NCBI GenBank assembly: GCA_029379385.1 | Contig: CM055618.1 | Span: forward strand, 3,110,134-3,174,133 | Direction: 5' to 3' | Origin: Quillaja saponaria | Taxonomy: Eukaryota > Streptophyta > Magnoliopsida > Fabales > Quillajaceae | Length of the DNA: 64,000 nucleotides | Shown here: positions 11,011-22,671 of the stretch, piece by piece | Numbering within the stretch: position 1 is the first letter of the stretch | How the letters are laid out: each line of letters starts with the position of its first letter | Made by a program: the position numbers and the translations under genes | Notes under the pieces: generated by a model | Told to the model about the DNA's origin: nothing | Database searches by the model: none | The model's input: the letters and a program-made list of their open reading frames with translations, nothing else

Positions 11011-14000
11011 CCACAAGAAAGGGGTGAGTCCTACGGATCCCGTGAGTGGAAAATCGTATCCAAAGGGTACTAGCATTACTCAGCACAAACGTATAATATA
11101 TATATATATATATATATTAACATCATGTAATATGATTCACATAACATTTCACATTACACGTACACATTGTAAGTTTCATAAATTCACAATTTACATAAAA
11201 CACAGGATCACAAATTAATCAGAACAATAATATCACACAAAATAACCAAAAGGCCAACGAGTAACCTAGCCCCGCACACCAGTATCACCCCCTGCCGGGC
11301 ATTTACGCGCCCGCACAACAAATTAATTCTCCGTACACAATCCATCCCACCGGGGCTGAGCACTCAATTTTTTTAGCAAATATTCATCAGAATCAGGATT
11401 TCTCATGATTTCAAATCAGAGTATCCTAGGTGCACCTGGATTTTTAATTTCAAAAATGAAAATCATTTTTCAGAAAATGTTCACGAGTTGGCCCTTATCA
11501 AACACAAACAATGTCAACACAGTAACCAATATCAAGCAAACATTATTCAAGCAAATTATTGAAATACTCCACTAGCTTACTTTCCATATATCACACATAT
11601 TCAAATAAACATATAATCACATATATTAATCTAGCCCCTAAAGGCAGCAATTAACCACTCACCTGTTACCAATTCCATTTGTCACTCACACTTGCGTCTA
11701 TGCGTCTCATCAGGTTCACATTAGAATCTAAAACTGAAATTCATAATTCCAAATACTACTTAGTTCATAAACGTTATTGTTATACCCTTTTACTTACTAA
11801 ACTTATATCTCAACTTATATAGGTTTATTTATGAAAGTTTTCATTTAAACTATTACATGTCAATTAATATGGATTAGACTTTAGGTGATAAGATTAACAA
11901 TGAAGAGGCCTTTTAAATATATTGACAAAGCATATGATAGGAGAAACCATTAGAAAAGAATAGAAAGCATTTAGTGAGTTAAAAATGTTAAAGCTGTCCA
12001 AACTTGTGGTTTGGACCAGTGTCTACTTTAACGGTCATATTTTTCTCTAGAAAACTCCGAATCTAGTTTCGTAAAATTTATAAAATACTAGACACATGTA
12101 GATTTATAATGGTATATCATTTGTAATTTTTGGATTTGTATATCAACACAGTTTATTTTTTAAAGTTACATCAAATTCTATAACATGCAGGATTTTTGAT
12201 AGCTTTGACCTTACCGTAATTAATTGAACATAACTTTCCCTAGGTAAAACAAAATCCAATTCTGTTTATTTATTTTATTAATAGACAAGTATATATATCT
12301 TTCTTATTTAGAAACTTTTCCTAAATTCAATCTTGAACCCAGTCAATTTCTTACATGAACCAAAAATAGAGCACTACGAATCTTGCCTGACCTAGCCGAA
12401 GTCTAATAGCTATAACTCACAATATATTTGGAAAAAAACTACGAAATTTTGTAGGAAACATCCCAAGATCTTAAACTACACTTTCTATTTTGAACCCTTA
12501 ATTTAATTCAGCCCCGAAAATTCTCAAAATACTGAATTTCTTTCATCCACGAAATCTACCCTGTATCCCTTTAAAAAGCCATTCAACTCTCACTTTCAAC
12601 ATTTCACCCCACCAATAACATCTTATGCCTATACTCACTACTCAATTTCATTAAATCTTTAAATCACAACATTAACCCACTATTCTTTACTCTCGTTCAT
12701 AAAATTGTACTCAAATTCAATTAATCTCTTATAAGGAAACTCTAAGAATCCCAATTCTATAGTTAGCATTAGCATGTTCAAGTTTCATGATTCCTAATTA
12801 ACTATTTAACGAATTAATGAAACCTATGTAAGCCAATTTCTATGTATATACTAACATTAAGTTTCTCTTAAGGATTTTATCGAATACCTAATTAACATGT
12901 TTAACTCTTAATTCATATGCATGAGTTCACAAACATAAGCATACCTCCTAATTAATTCTTATATGTTTATTATTATTATTATTATCAAACTTTGAGTTAT
13001 GCATTAAAATTCCTCTACCTTCTTATGTTAAAATCATTAGTAACACATTAATCATAAGACCTAGTCTAATGAAATTCCAATTACTCACCTAAATTAAAAG
13101 TTCTTCCCCACTTAAACATTTACTACAAGGGAGGGATGCTAGATTGTCTCAGCTGTCCCCTTCACTCCAAGCTGCCATCCTCCCCAATACTTAAACCCAA
13201 CCAGCAAGTAAAAATCCAACAGTCACCCAAGCAAGTAAGAGCAAAAAAAAAAAGGAAGAAACATTGCACATAAGACAGGGCAGGTTAGAACAATTTAGCA
13301 GCTAACTACGTACCTACTTCCACTCAAGTTTGATCTTGATTTCTCACACACAGCCACTCCTACTGGTAGCTCCACAAGAATAGAAAATTTAAGGATATAC
13401 ATCACACATACTTGGCTAAACCCAAAATCAGACTCTACAACTCAACCAACGTTGACCCAATCCACTTAGGGAGTTCTATAACCTAACTGTCTCACTGATC
13501 AATCCCATAGTTAACAAGAATTAAGTAAGGCAAGAACAGAGAAATTTAATAAAGGAAAAGTTGTTGTCTTACCTATCATCCACCACATCTACACTACCCA
13601 GCAAACATCCATACTTCTTAGCTCTTGCAAGTCTTATGGCAGCTGCCCCAACAGTTAGAAGGAAAGGAAAGAAGTTCAATTGGTGGCTAATTAACCCAAG
13701 AATGGCTGGACGGCAGGTACAGGGCACGGTTGGTTGTCTAGCTAATGCCCTCACTTAGCTTTTCTCCACGAATCTATTACTATTACACCGCAAGAGACAC
13801 CACCATCCCGATTATAAGGGAAGAGAAAGTTAAGTTGTTGCCAAGAGTGAGTCTCTTCGTCCAACAGGGAGCTAAACAGGGGAAGAAAATGAGGAAATCT
13901 GCCCAGACATTTCCAGAACAAGGAAGGGCGGTGGAGAAGAGGAACCAAGAAAAATCGTGAATATTCAAGAAGTGGAATCAGTTAAAGGGGGAAGAAAACA

Positions 14001-14030
14001 AAAAGGGAACAAACAAATAAAATAAAATAA
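10487..14030 (-). mobile_element. Probable Ty3/gypsy LTR-type sequence, boundaries uncertain
   Basis: A long stretch without coding potential that has the texture of a long chromovirus-type LTR in minus orientation. It has a GC-rich island at about 11260-11360, a segment near 12030-12200 of the 'tttctctagaaaactccgaatc' kind (seen at 12042-12062) that recurs in such LTRs, and a terminus-like TGTCACGTTCC at 10487. No polymerase is adjacent, so it could be a solo LTR or several fragments. Two AT-rich microsatellite stretches (about 10956-11010 and 11096-11118) and several long ORFs near 13560-13960 are not supported as genes. No target-site duplication was identified. Confidence 0.35.
10956..11010. 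repeat. Poly-A plus (AT)n tract
   Basis: An uninterrupted A run followed by about sixteen AT units. A second AT tract lies at about 11096-11118. Confidence 0.9.
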
Positions 14031-14104
14031 AATAAATATATGAAATTAACTAATGCAAGATATTTAAGGCTATGGTTACTATTACAATATGTGGTTCCCT
14101 GATG

Positions 14105-14144
<40 letters not shown>

Positions 14145-14616
14145 TATCTAGTGGTATTGGTTATTTATCTAATTTGGTTGTGATAAGAATAAAATCTTAA
14201 TATATTTATACACCAATATATTATAACACTCGCTTGAATTTACTTGGTTACAGTGTTATTTACTTTACAATAATAAATACACACCTTTTTAAAATTATAT
14301 ACTAAGATCTCGAATTGTAACATATTTAACTATAGTGTTATTCAATTAACTTGTTTTGTTGATAACGTAAATTGAACCATTGTGTGTAAACTCAATTTTT
14401 ACATTATTAGATTGTAAGGGTTTATAACACCAACTATACCAATTTTGATTATCCATCTCAATTAGATGAAGTTGAAACTCTACGTAGAATGTATATATTT
14501 TTGTGTGTTTATTATATTTTTTAACAATATTGACTACACATATGTATTTAAATATCTTGTAATATAGCTTCACTTTCTCTACAAGCGAAAAGAAGCCAAA
14601 TCAATTAGTATCTCCA
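14031..14616. other. AT-rich spacer with AT microsatellite
   Basis: Includes an AT dinucleotide tract at about 14108-14140. No gene is recognised. Confidence 0.5.
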
Positions 14617-14623
14617 ACTAAGA

Positions 14624-14994
14624 CTAGTTTGGTTTGGCGTTGAAAATCAGTGTTCTCGATAATTGAATTTGCTAACAGAGATTATGAAAGAATGAATTTT
14701 AATATAATCTATTTTGTGTTTGCTTAGTTGTTCAAAAAAGTGATTTTGAATCATAAGAATATTACAAAAAGGGATATTTTTGTCAAAAATAATATAAAAA
14801 TTGGGTCTTGTGCTTTGCTATAAGTGTATTCTTAAAAAGATACATATGAGTAGCTTCTGAAAAATAGGCTAAAACCGTGTTAGAGCTTGACCAAAAACGA
14901 TTTTCAGTTTTAACTAAACATACTATTTTACAAACTGAAAAAAAAATTCAAGCTCCAAACACCAAACACACGTTTCAACACAAAACTAAACTAG
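14624..14994. mobile_element. MITE (hAT-like), 371 bp
   Basis: The left end ctagtttggtttggcgttga and the reverse complement of the right end, ctagtttagttttgtgttga, are inverted repeats with few mismatches. The flanking 8 bp are aactaaga (14616-14623) and cactaaga (14995-15002), 7 of 8 identical, which fits a hAT-type 8 bp target duplication. There is no coding sequence. Good TIRs and a good flanking repeat make this one of the best-delimited small elements in the window. Confidence 0.75.
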
Positions 14995-15002
14995 CACTAA
15001 GA

Positions 15003-16211
15003 AGATAAGAGAAACAAAAAGAATAAAATAAATGATATTCTTGATGTATGATGTCCCTCTCAGGTATGAAAATAACAATATCTTGTAGATGTAAATATTT
15101 ACAAGATATTATTATTTCTTATATTAAATATCTTAATTTGAAGTTTTAACTCTATTCTATTTTTATTTTGTTTTATATTGCTTTAATAGAATTTTAATTA
15201 TAATATGATTGTAAATTTATTCTTTTAATATTTTTCAAATTCTTAATTGCTAACCACTAATATGCGAGTTTAAATACTTATCATGCCTTGGAACTTGCAT
15301 GAGAGACTTCATGTTCTTGAAGTTGGTGGATATAGCTAGGAAGTTAACATGTTCTTTTTTGAGGACTTGCATCTAATCATTAAAAGGTATCTATAGCCTA
15401 TAATGATTACAAGTAATTGCATTGATTTATTATGTTTATTTGGTTTACTTATCATAATATGCAAAAATGTGTAAGAATTATTATTATTATTTTTTTTATT
15501 AACTTTGATCAAAATCAATATGATGAAGATAATCTGCGGCATATTGAGACAAGGTCAACTCTCGTAGTGTGTCAATATTAAATAAAGTCAATGTTATATA
15601 ATCACCTTAAGTTGAGGATGCATTAACAACTTTCAGTTAACTTTTATTTATTTTCATTATTATTATTATTATTTTTGTGAAAATTCATTTTTGATTGATA
15701 TGAAAGTTTGACTGCAAATAAGGACTAAACGAATTAGTGTGATTGTTTTAAGAAAATTTAAGAATTGTTAGAGAAATAGCTAGTATGCCTTAATCATTTT
15801 TGCTTCAATTTATTAGTGATAGAATTTTTTTAATGGTTACTGAAAATTAGGATATTTGAACTTGCAGGAAAAGATGTAGTGGTTGTTGCCAAAAAGAGAG
15901 CATGTTGACAAAAACAAAAATATTTTGAATTAAGTCTTGACCAAAGAAGAGAAAAAAATAGAAAGATCAGTTGAAGTAAAAGAATTAAATCATCTTCAAG
16001 CTTTAATGTAGAAGATATATACTTTTAAAAGACAGAATAACTAATAGGATGGGTAAAGCACTATCAAATGCTTAAGAGAGTGAAGGTATATGTGTTAATG
16101 AAAATACAAAAAATAAATTGTAGATGCATATATATTTTTTTAAATAATAATAAAATTTGGGTTGATATTCATAATAACTCATTAGAAAGTTTTTTTTTTT
16201 TTTTTTTTTTT
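15003..16211. other. Unassigned AT-rich sequence
   Basis: Contains ATT/TTA trinucleotide runs (about 15478-15500 and 15655-15675) and a poly-T tract at about 16189-16216. No gene is recognised. Confidence 0.4.
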
Positions 16212-18835
16212 TTTTGAGAATTAGCTTTGAAACCGTGCTCAAGCTTACATGAATTGGCAAATGTACAACCATGTATACATTGCGATGCCAAAAGATTTGA
16301 GTATGAGCCACCCGCTTTTTGTTGTAACAAAGGAGAGATAAGCCTTGCTACTATAAGTGTTCCACATGAAATAGAAGTCTTATTGACATCTTATTACAAA
16401 GAGAGCCAAACACTTCTTAAAGAACATCTGAGCATACAATACTATTTTTATGTTACTGAAAATGAACTCCATAACATAATAAATGTCTTGCTGAATGTTG
16501 ACCTTGATGAGAATGTCGTCAAAATGTTGATGGAGACCATGAAAGGAAATTCATATACTCAAGTGTTACAAAGGCTTAAGGATTACAATTCTTTCAAAGA
16601 ACCAAATTCACATTTTAGCTCATGCAAAGCTAGATCAACGGGTTTATAATTCACTTTCAGCTGATCAAGTTACAGTGATTTGGATTGAAGGCACCCTTAG
16701 AAAGAGAAATACTTATTCATGAGCACTCTAGTTCAAGGCATAAAGTTAAACATTATTTTGGCTGTTATGACCCATTGCAATATCCTCTATTATTTCCTAA
16801 AGGAGAAGTTGGATGGAACCAAGATATCAAGAGTTACAATCCTTCAAACAAGAATGTCAATAAGCGTATATATGTTTCAGTGCAAGTAATTTAAACTCTG
16901 TAGAAGAAATGCTTGCTTAGGAATGCCTAGGTACGTTAATAACAAAATATTTAATGGGTATAACTCTCAGATATAAATTCTTTTGTTTCCTTTCAATAGT
17001 TGTGTATTTTGATCGATAGTATGGATGTTAGTAATAGTATGATGTTTCACAATATCACCAAATTTATGTATACCTGAAAGTTAGTGTTCTTGTGTAGCTG
17101 TGACCCACATGCCCATATGCAGCCAACCCTGTTATTATTTGGTCTGTCTTATGGTTAATTAGGGTCAACAGTTTCCTTCACTAATTCAGGAAATATCAAA
17201 TAGGATTCGTGATAATCTTTAAATTAGTATTTATTTGAATGCTATATAGATTTGTGTAGTTAATAAGAGTGTATGATTTTGATACATAAAGTTAGTCGTA
17301 TATATAATGTAGTTCCCATCAGCTTAGCTTTTCCTACCATGCTAGGATGTAAAGAAAAGCACTTATTCATGTACAACTAACAATATATAAAACAAATTAA
17401 GCAAATTAGTTGTACATGACCCTTGTTTTTCATAAAATCAATGCATTTTGATATGAATAATAGATTTATGAGCTTTTCTGTTTTCAGGCTTTCCTATAAA
17501 TCATAAAGAATAACTTCTAGTAATAGAAAATTAAATATATAAATTACTTAAATGTTACCTCAAAGAAATAAATCACAACTCGAATTAGTTTTTGTTCATG
17601 ACAAATATATATATATAAATACCGATGTTAATTAATGACAAAATTTTCTCAGTATTGAAAATAGAAATAGAAGTAAACACCATTACGGTAGCCATTTTGT
17701 CTCAAATTCTTCCTTCATTATCAAGTTTTACAATCCTAACTACTCCATTTCCACTTATCCCACCATATGATTCTAGAGCAGTACCTTGGTACCAAGAGCA
17801 TTGCAATTCATAAAATTGTCAATGAAAGTAATTTTCTTTTATTATGTCCTTTTTTATTGCCTATGTTAACAAGTAACTTTTTATTAAGATTATTTAATTT
17901 ATATATTTATTTATTTTATATGTTGATGTTTGTATTTTCTCAAAATTTAATTTAAGATCTTAATATAGATGTAATGCGCGTTGAAGTGTGGCCAAAGTTT
18001 CATGTCAAGAGTATTATTCCTACAAGCTTCAAATTAGAGAAGTTGACAACTGGATTCTTTTACGAGCAAGGAGATTATTACAAAAAATTGTGGTGGATAT
18101 TACATAAAGCTTGAAACAACAAGACTTGAATATTACAAAAAAATTCAATCAAAATTTAGAGATGAGTTTTACCAAGGAATTATTGACAGTATTAAGGTTG
18201 GAAAGAAAAAAGGAAATCAAGTAGGCCAAAGAATTGTGCTTCTTGCTTTTTTATTGGAGGACCTAGAGACATGAGACATCGTTATATGGATGCTATGTGT
18301 TTAGTACAAGAGTTTGGAAAACCGGATCTCATTATCACGATGACATGTAATATGAAATGGAAAGAAAACAAGGAGAATTTCCTAGGATAACAACCTCAAG
18401 ATAGACCTAATCTTACCGCTAGAGTTTTTAGGCAAAGTTACAAGATTTGAAGGATCAACTTTTCAAGAAAGAAATTTTTGGAAAAATCTTAGCATATGTT
18501 CATGTAGTTGAGTTTCAAAAACAAGGTCTACCACATGATCACATTTTGTTAATTTTGAAACCACAATCCAAGATCTTAACTCCAAATCAATATGATACAT
18601 TTGTGTTTGCAAAATTCCCAACAAGGGTAGACATCTTATACTTCATGAGATGGTGGCAAAGCATATGATGCATGGACCTTGTGGAGAGAAAAATAAAAAA
18701 TTCTTGTGTGGTGAATGAAAAATATAAAAGTTGTTACCCTAGAAAATTCAGCCAAAAAACAGTTCAAAGAAATGATTCTTATCCAATATACAAGAGAAGA
18801 AAAGATAGATAAGAGGTAATTTACAAATACCATTT
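16212..18835 (+). pseudogene. Helitron RepHel N-terminal half, interrupted
   Basis: Degenerate plant Helitron replicase. The first block, 16227-16920, covers the conserved N-terminus, with motifs SADQVTVIW and HYFGCYDPLQYPLLFPKGE, and runs out near 16920. The frame resumes at about 18075 with KLETTRLEYY, then FIGGPRDMRHRYMDAM (about 18252-18300), FGKPDLIITMTCN (about 18310-18350), LKDQLFKKEIFGK and the HUH motif region QGLPHDHILLILKP (about 18520-18565). It ends near KHMMHGPCG (about 18655-18685) with a decayed tail. Known role: rolling-circle nicking by the Rep domain. The C-terminal helicase is absent from the window. Several stops and frameshifts show it is inactive. About 1.15 kb (16921-18070) between the two blocks is foreign to the family or an intron. 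Confidence 0.85.
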
Positions 18836-18925
18836 ACATTATATTTAAAATAAATTTTGTCTTAACATATTTTAGTCAATAGTATCAACTTACAAATGTA
18901 TATATATACTATATTTATATATATA

Positions 18926-20090
18926 CAGTGGCGGATCAAAAAAATTTGTCAATGGGGTTAAATTTTTATTTTAGTTTATAAATAAATAAATATATATTAT
19001 ACAGACCCGCACCTAACAAATTTGTTTTGTTAAGTTTATTTCATGCAATAAAATTTACTGAATCATGTGGACATAAGTTTGGCTTCTAGGAAAGGTTATT
19101 GGGCTTATGAGTTACATAATAGGTGATAGCTCTCTCATCCTTCCTGTAAACCCCTTCCCAGGTGAAGACAGGATTCAATATTAGGTTTTGCCTTTCAGTA
19201 CAACTAGCACCTTTTTGAAGTTAAGGGGAATGCAAATTTATAATCATATTATAGAATTTGTTAACAAGTGTCACAAGTTCAATTAGAAAAAAGAAGAAGA
19301 AGAAGAAGAATAGATTAAAAAAAATTGAATAATTGAATATGTTTTTTCTTGCTAATTTGTTAAATTTTTAGTAACTTTTTAAAAGTCAAGTGCCAAATTG
19401 TTAAATTTATAGAGTATAATTAAATTAATTTAATTTTTTCTTAAAGATCTTTTTTATTGGGAGAAAATTGAAAATAAAAATAAAAATAAAAATAAAAATA
19501 AAAATAAAATAAAAGATGGCTTAAATTTAATTAATTAATTTGTTCAATTTTCAAAATCCAGATTTCAAATTTCAAAATCTATACAAAAAAAAAAAAAAAA
19601 ATTAGATTTGGAAAAAGTAGTTACCTAGAATTAGAAGATGGTTTAGATGGGTTACCAAAAACAGAGTCGCTCTTGTAATTTTAGAAGTTTATGGCTCTAA
19701 CCTTGAAATTTCTTTTTCACAATTATGGGGATGGCTGATTGTTCCTTCCTTCACTTCAGATTCATCATAGAGTTTGAATAAGAGACAAAGTTTTACTTTT
19801 TTGTTTTAATTTTTATTTTATTGACTTGGACTTTGAACCTTTTTAGTTTTAGTTTTACTTTTTTGACTAAGTTAACTTAAAACATTTCAAATTTTACCTT
19901 ATTGATTTATTTGTGGGCCAATAGCTTTTGGACTATTTATTTTTCAAAATTCAGTGGGGGCAAAAAAATAAATAAAAAATTACACAATCTAATAGGGTCA
20001 ATTTCATAATTTACCTATACTTGTAAGATAATTTTTAAAAGTTAGTGGGGGTCAGTTGACCCCACTGAGCTTCACCTCCATCTGCCCTTG
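18926..20090. mobile_element. Non-autonomous TIR element (CAGTGGCGGAT type)
   Basis: It begins CAGTGGCGGAT and ends ATCTGCCCTTG, whose reverse complement CAAGGGCAGAT matches 8 of 11 positions. Subterminal GGGGTCAGTTGACCCC-like sequence near the right end (20048-20063) and TGTCAATGGGGTT near the left are typical of this widespread plant class. The element is flanked on both sides by tatatttatatatata (18910-18925 and 20092-20107), a 16 bp direct repeat. It has no transposase. The repeat is low-complexity, so its length need not equal the true target duplication. Superfamily not certain. Confidence 0.65.
19455..19510. repeat. (AAAAT)n microsatellite
   Basis: About nine AAAAT units inside the TIR element. 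Confidence 0.9.
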
Positions 20091-20107
20091 TTATATTTAT
20101 ATATATA

Positions 20108-20885
20108 GATAAATTTAATATTATGAATTATGGATCCAATTAGATAAATTTAAGGCAGGATTTTATGGTTTGGAACAACATTCTTTTAAGGTTGGTTAGT
20201 TAAGTTATTTAGAGCCTAACCAGTATCCGAGCTGCACCTTAATTCCTACTCATCCTTTTTCACTTACGTATTCCTTATATATATGGAGCATTCATCTACC
20301 TTCACATGCTTCACTACATGTCCAATAATCACTCTTGTATTGTTCTTATCATAGGATAAGTGAAATGACATCAAAACACTTAGGTAAAAAAATGATCTTA
20401 AGCAAATGATCACTTACACCCCCAATACTTTGAGAACTTCCATTGACACGTGAGTAAAGACTTTGCATGGTTCCTTGTGTTCGGTTAATTTAGTGTTCCT
20501 GTTCAATAGAAAAGCATCCATATGTTTATCTCAGCATTACCATATTTGTAGTTTATGAGATCACTATTCTCTTTACAAGAGAATGACACAATATATGCTA
20601 GTCTCGAAGAATTATTAATATCTTTATTCTTGATGATTCATTGACTAAAAATACTTTTAGAATAATACTTTATGTATGTCATATCACACAATTATGATCA
20701 ACTTCATAATATACAAACCCAATATTTATTCTAGAGATTTTATATATCATCGTACTAAATCTCATATAAACAATATAATAAAGAATACTAAATGAATATT
20801 ATTACATGCATTAAATACAAATAAAGTGTCATTACAACCAAACATTAATTGACTCTTGGATACTAATACTAACGGAAACAAGAAA
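20108..20885. other. Unassigned AT-rich spacer
   Basis: No gene or element is recognised. It precedes the chromovirus pol fragment and may be part of the same decayed element. Confidence 0.35.
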
Positions 20886-20889
20886 CAGT

Positions 20890-21868
20890 AGTGGCTTATT
20901 CATCTAGATAGTTAAGACCAGTGATAGTGTTTATATTGAAGATCTGGAGGCATTATTTGTTTGGTCAGAAGTTTGAGGTATATACCGACTGTAAAAGTTT
21001 GAAGTATCTATTTGATTAGAAGGAGTTGAATATGAGGAAAAGGAGGTGGATGCAATTTCTAAAAGATTATGATTGTAAGTTGAAGTATCACCTTGGTAAG
21101 GCTAATGTTGTAGCAGATGCTTTGAGTATAAAATCTTGTCATATTGCAAAGATTATGGTAAAGGAGTATTAGAGGAATTAAGGATTGAACTTTGAGGAGT
21201 TGGAACAAAAATCTAAGGTGATTCGATTAACCATATAAGGATTCAACCTGATCTTAGATAGAGAATAAGGGAGAATTAGTCTAGAGATGATGAATTGGAT
21301 AAGATGAAGTAGAAGGTGTTGAAGGGCAAAGTAACAAAGTTTAGTGTAGGTGAAGATGGTCTACTTGAATTTCAAAGAAGGTTTTGTGTATTTGCTGAAT
21401 TAGGCATTAGGTAACTAATTTTGGATGAAGCACACGAGAGTCAGCATGTAAAATTCACCCTAGAACTACCAAGATGTATAAGGATTTAAGGAAGCTATTT
21501 TGGTAGAATGCAATGAAGAGGAACATAGCAAAGTATGTGTCAAGATGTTTGATTTGTCATAGGGTGAAGGTTGAACATTAGAAGCCTGTGGGGTTACTTC
21601 ATCTATTGAATATTCCGGAATGGAAGTGGGATAATGTGTCAATGGATTTTGTTGTCAGGTTGCCGAGAATGTCTAGTGGTTATGAGCGATCTAGGTGATA
21701 GTGGACAAATTGAGCAAATCTGCTCATTTTTCACTTATCAAGATTTCTTATTCTTTAGACAAGTTGGTTGAATTACATGTAAAGGAAATAGTGAGGTTGT
21801 GTAGAGTGACAACTAGTATCATGTCAGATTTTGACTTGAGGTTTACACGTCAAAATTCAGGTAGGCTT
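20890..21868 (+). pseudogene. Ty3/gypsy chromovirus-type pol fragment (RNase H to integrase)
   Basis: A decayed polyprotein read in shifting frames. The RNase H end shows [15 protein letters not shown] (about 20970-21015), then [20 protein letters not shown] (about 21040-21100) and ANVVADALS. Further on comes the integrase core: VDKLSKSAHF (about 21700-21730), ISYSLDKLVELHVKEIVRL and SIMSDFDLRFTR (about 21815-21850). This spacing is that of plant chromoviruses. There are many stops. The sequence breaks off at about 21868, immediately where CACTA-like sequence begins. RT, gag and LTR were not identified upstream. Confidence 0.8.
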
Positions 21869-22210
21869 ACTAGAAAAAATTGTATTTTCTGCATTTTCCA
21901 TTTAAAGACGCGAAAGGTCACAATGCATATGCAAATAAACAGATGCAGTAACTTTAAACTCAGATACTATTTTCTACTTCTGTACAGATGCATAACTTAT
22001 CTGCGTTTGACTTATGCGTCTACGTGACAGACACAATATGTAGATGCTAATAATTGCTTGCAACGTATGGAATCTGGCTTTTAGAAGTTCGATGTAGACA
22101 TAGATATTATGACGTGTTGATTGCAGACGCAGAAAATAGATGCATTACTTTCTTTTTAGTTTTTAATTATTATATGCGTCTACTATATGCAGATGCAAAT
22201 AATTAGAACA
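21866..22210. mobile_element. CACTA-like terminal region with subterminal repeats
   Basis: Starting at tactagaaaaaattg, within the integrase reading frame, the sequence switches to a cluster of short repeats in both orientations: agatgca, gcgtctac and gacgca occur about ten times in 300 bp. A terminus near CACTA followed by clustered subterminal motifs is the known architecture of En/Spm-type ends. The first base is T rather than C, no matching far end was found, and no transposase is visible, so this is a tentative call. Confidence 0.4.
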
Positions 22211-22671
22211 TCACACATATGTCCAAAATAATTTAATTTTTACTTTATTTTTTTAAGGTTTAGACCTGTAATAACTTGTATAAAATTATAGTTTATATTT
22301 GAATTCTAAATCTCATATAAATAATAAAATATTATACAAAAATCATCATAATATTACTATTGTTTACAATTGTAGAAAAAATTATCTCATAATACTAAGT
22401 TTTCATCATTTCGAGCCTACTCGTCATCCTAGTTGAGGTTAACGGTGTGGACTTAGGAGGTGCAACATGAAATTATCATAATAAATAAGTTACAAGTTAT
22501 ACTTAACTTAATATGCATATAAGTTAAAACTCTAACTTAGACAAATTAAGCAAAAATTTCAAAATTTTTTCTTTGTAACTGAAAATTTGGCCTAATATCC
22601 TAACCGTTGATCTAAATGGATTTTCATTTCTTTCTACAAGTTTTATTTATCCTCACGGTGGTGCTAGTATT
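22211..22671. other. Unassigned, probable LTR remnant
   Basis: Non-coding, AT-rich. The segment just left of LTR A (22561-22671) contains caccgtgagg and gatcaacggtt on the minus strand, of the kind seen in chromovirus-type LTRs, so element A may have inserted into another LTR. Confidence 0.3.

Noticed and set aside
13561..13960. Cluster of overlapping ORFs on both strands
   Set aside because: They lie within LTR-like DNA. The mutual overlap and absence of motifs mark them as chance frames.
22640..22671. Possible second primer-binding site next to LTR A (tagcaccaccgtgagg on the minus strand)
   Set aside because: It superficially resembles the tRNA-Asp site, but the following minus-strand sequence is not element-internal and looks like a host LTR into which A inserted. 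LTR A is better explained as a 3' LTR.
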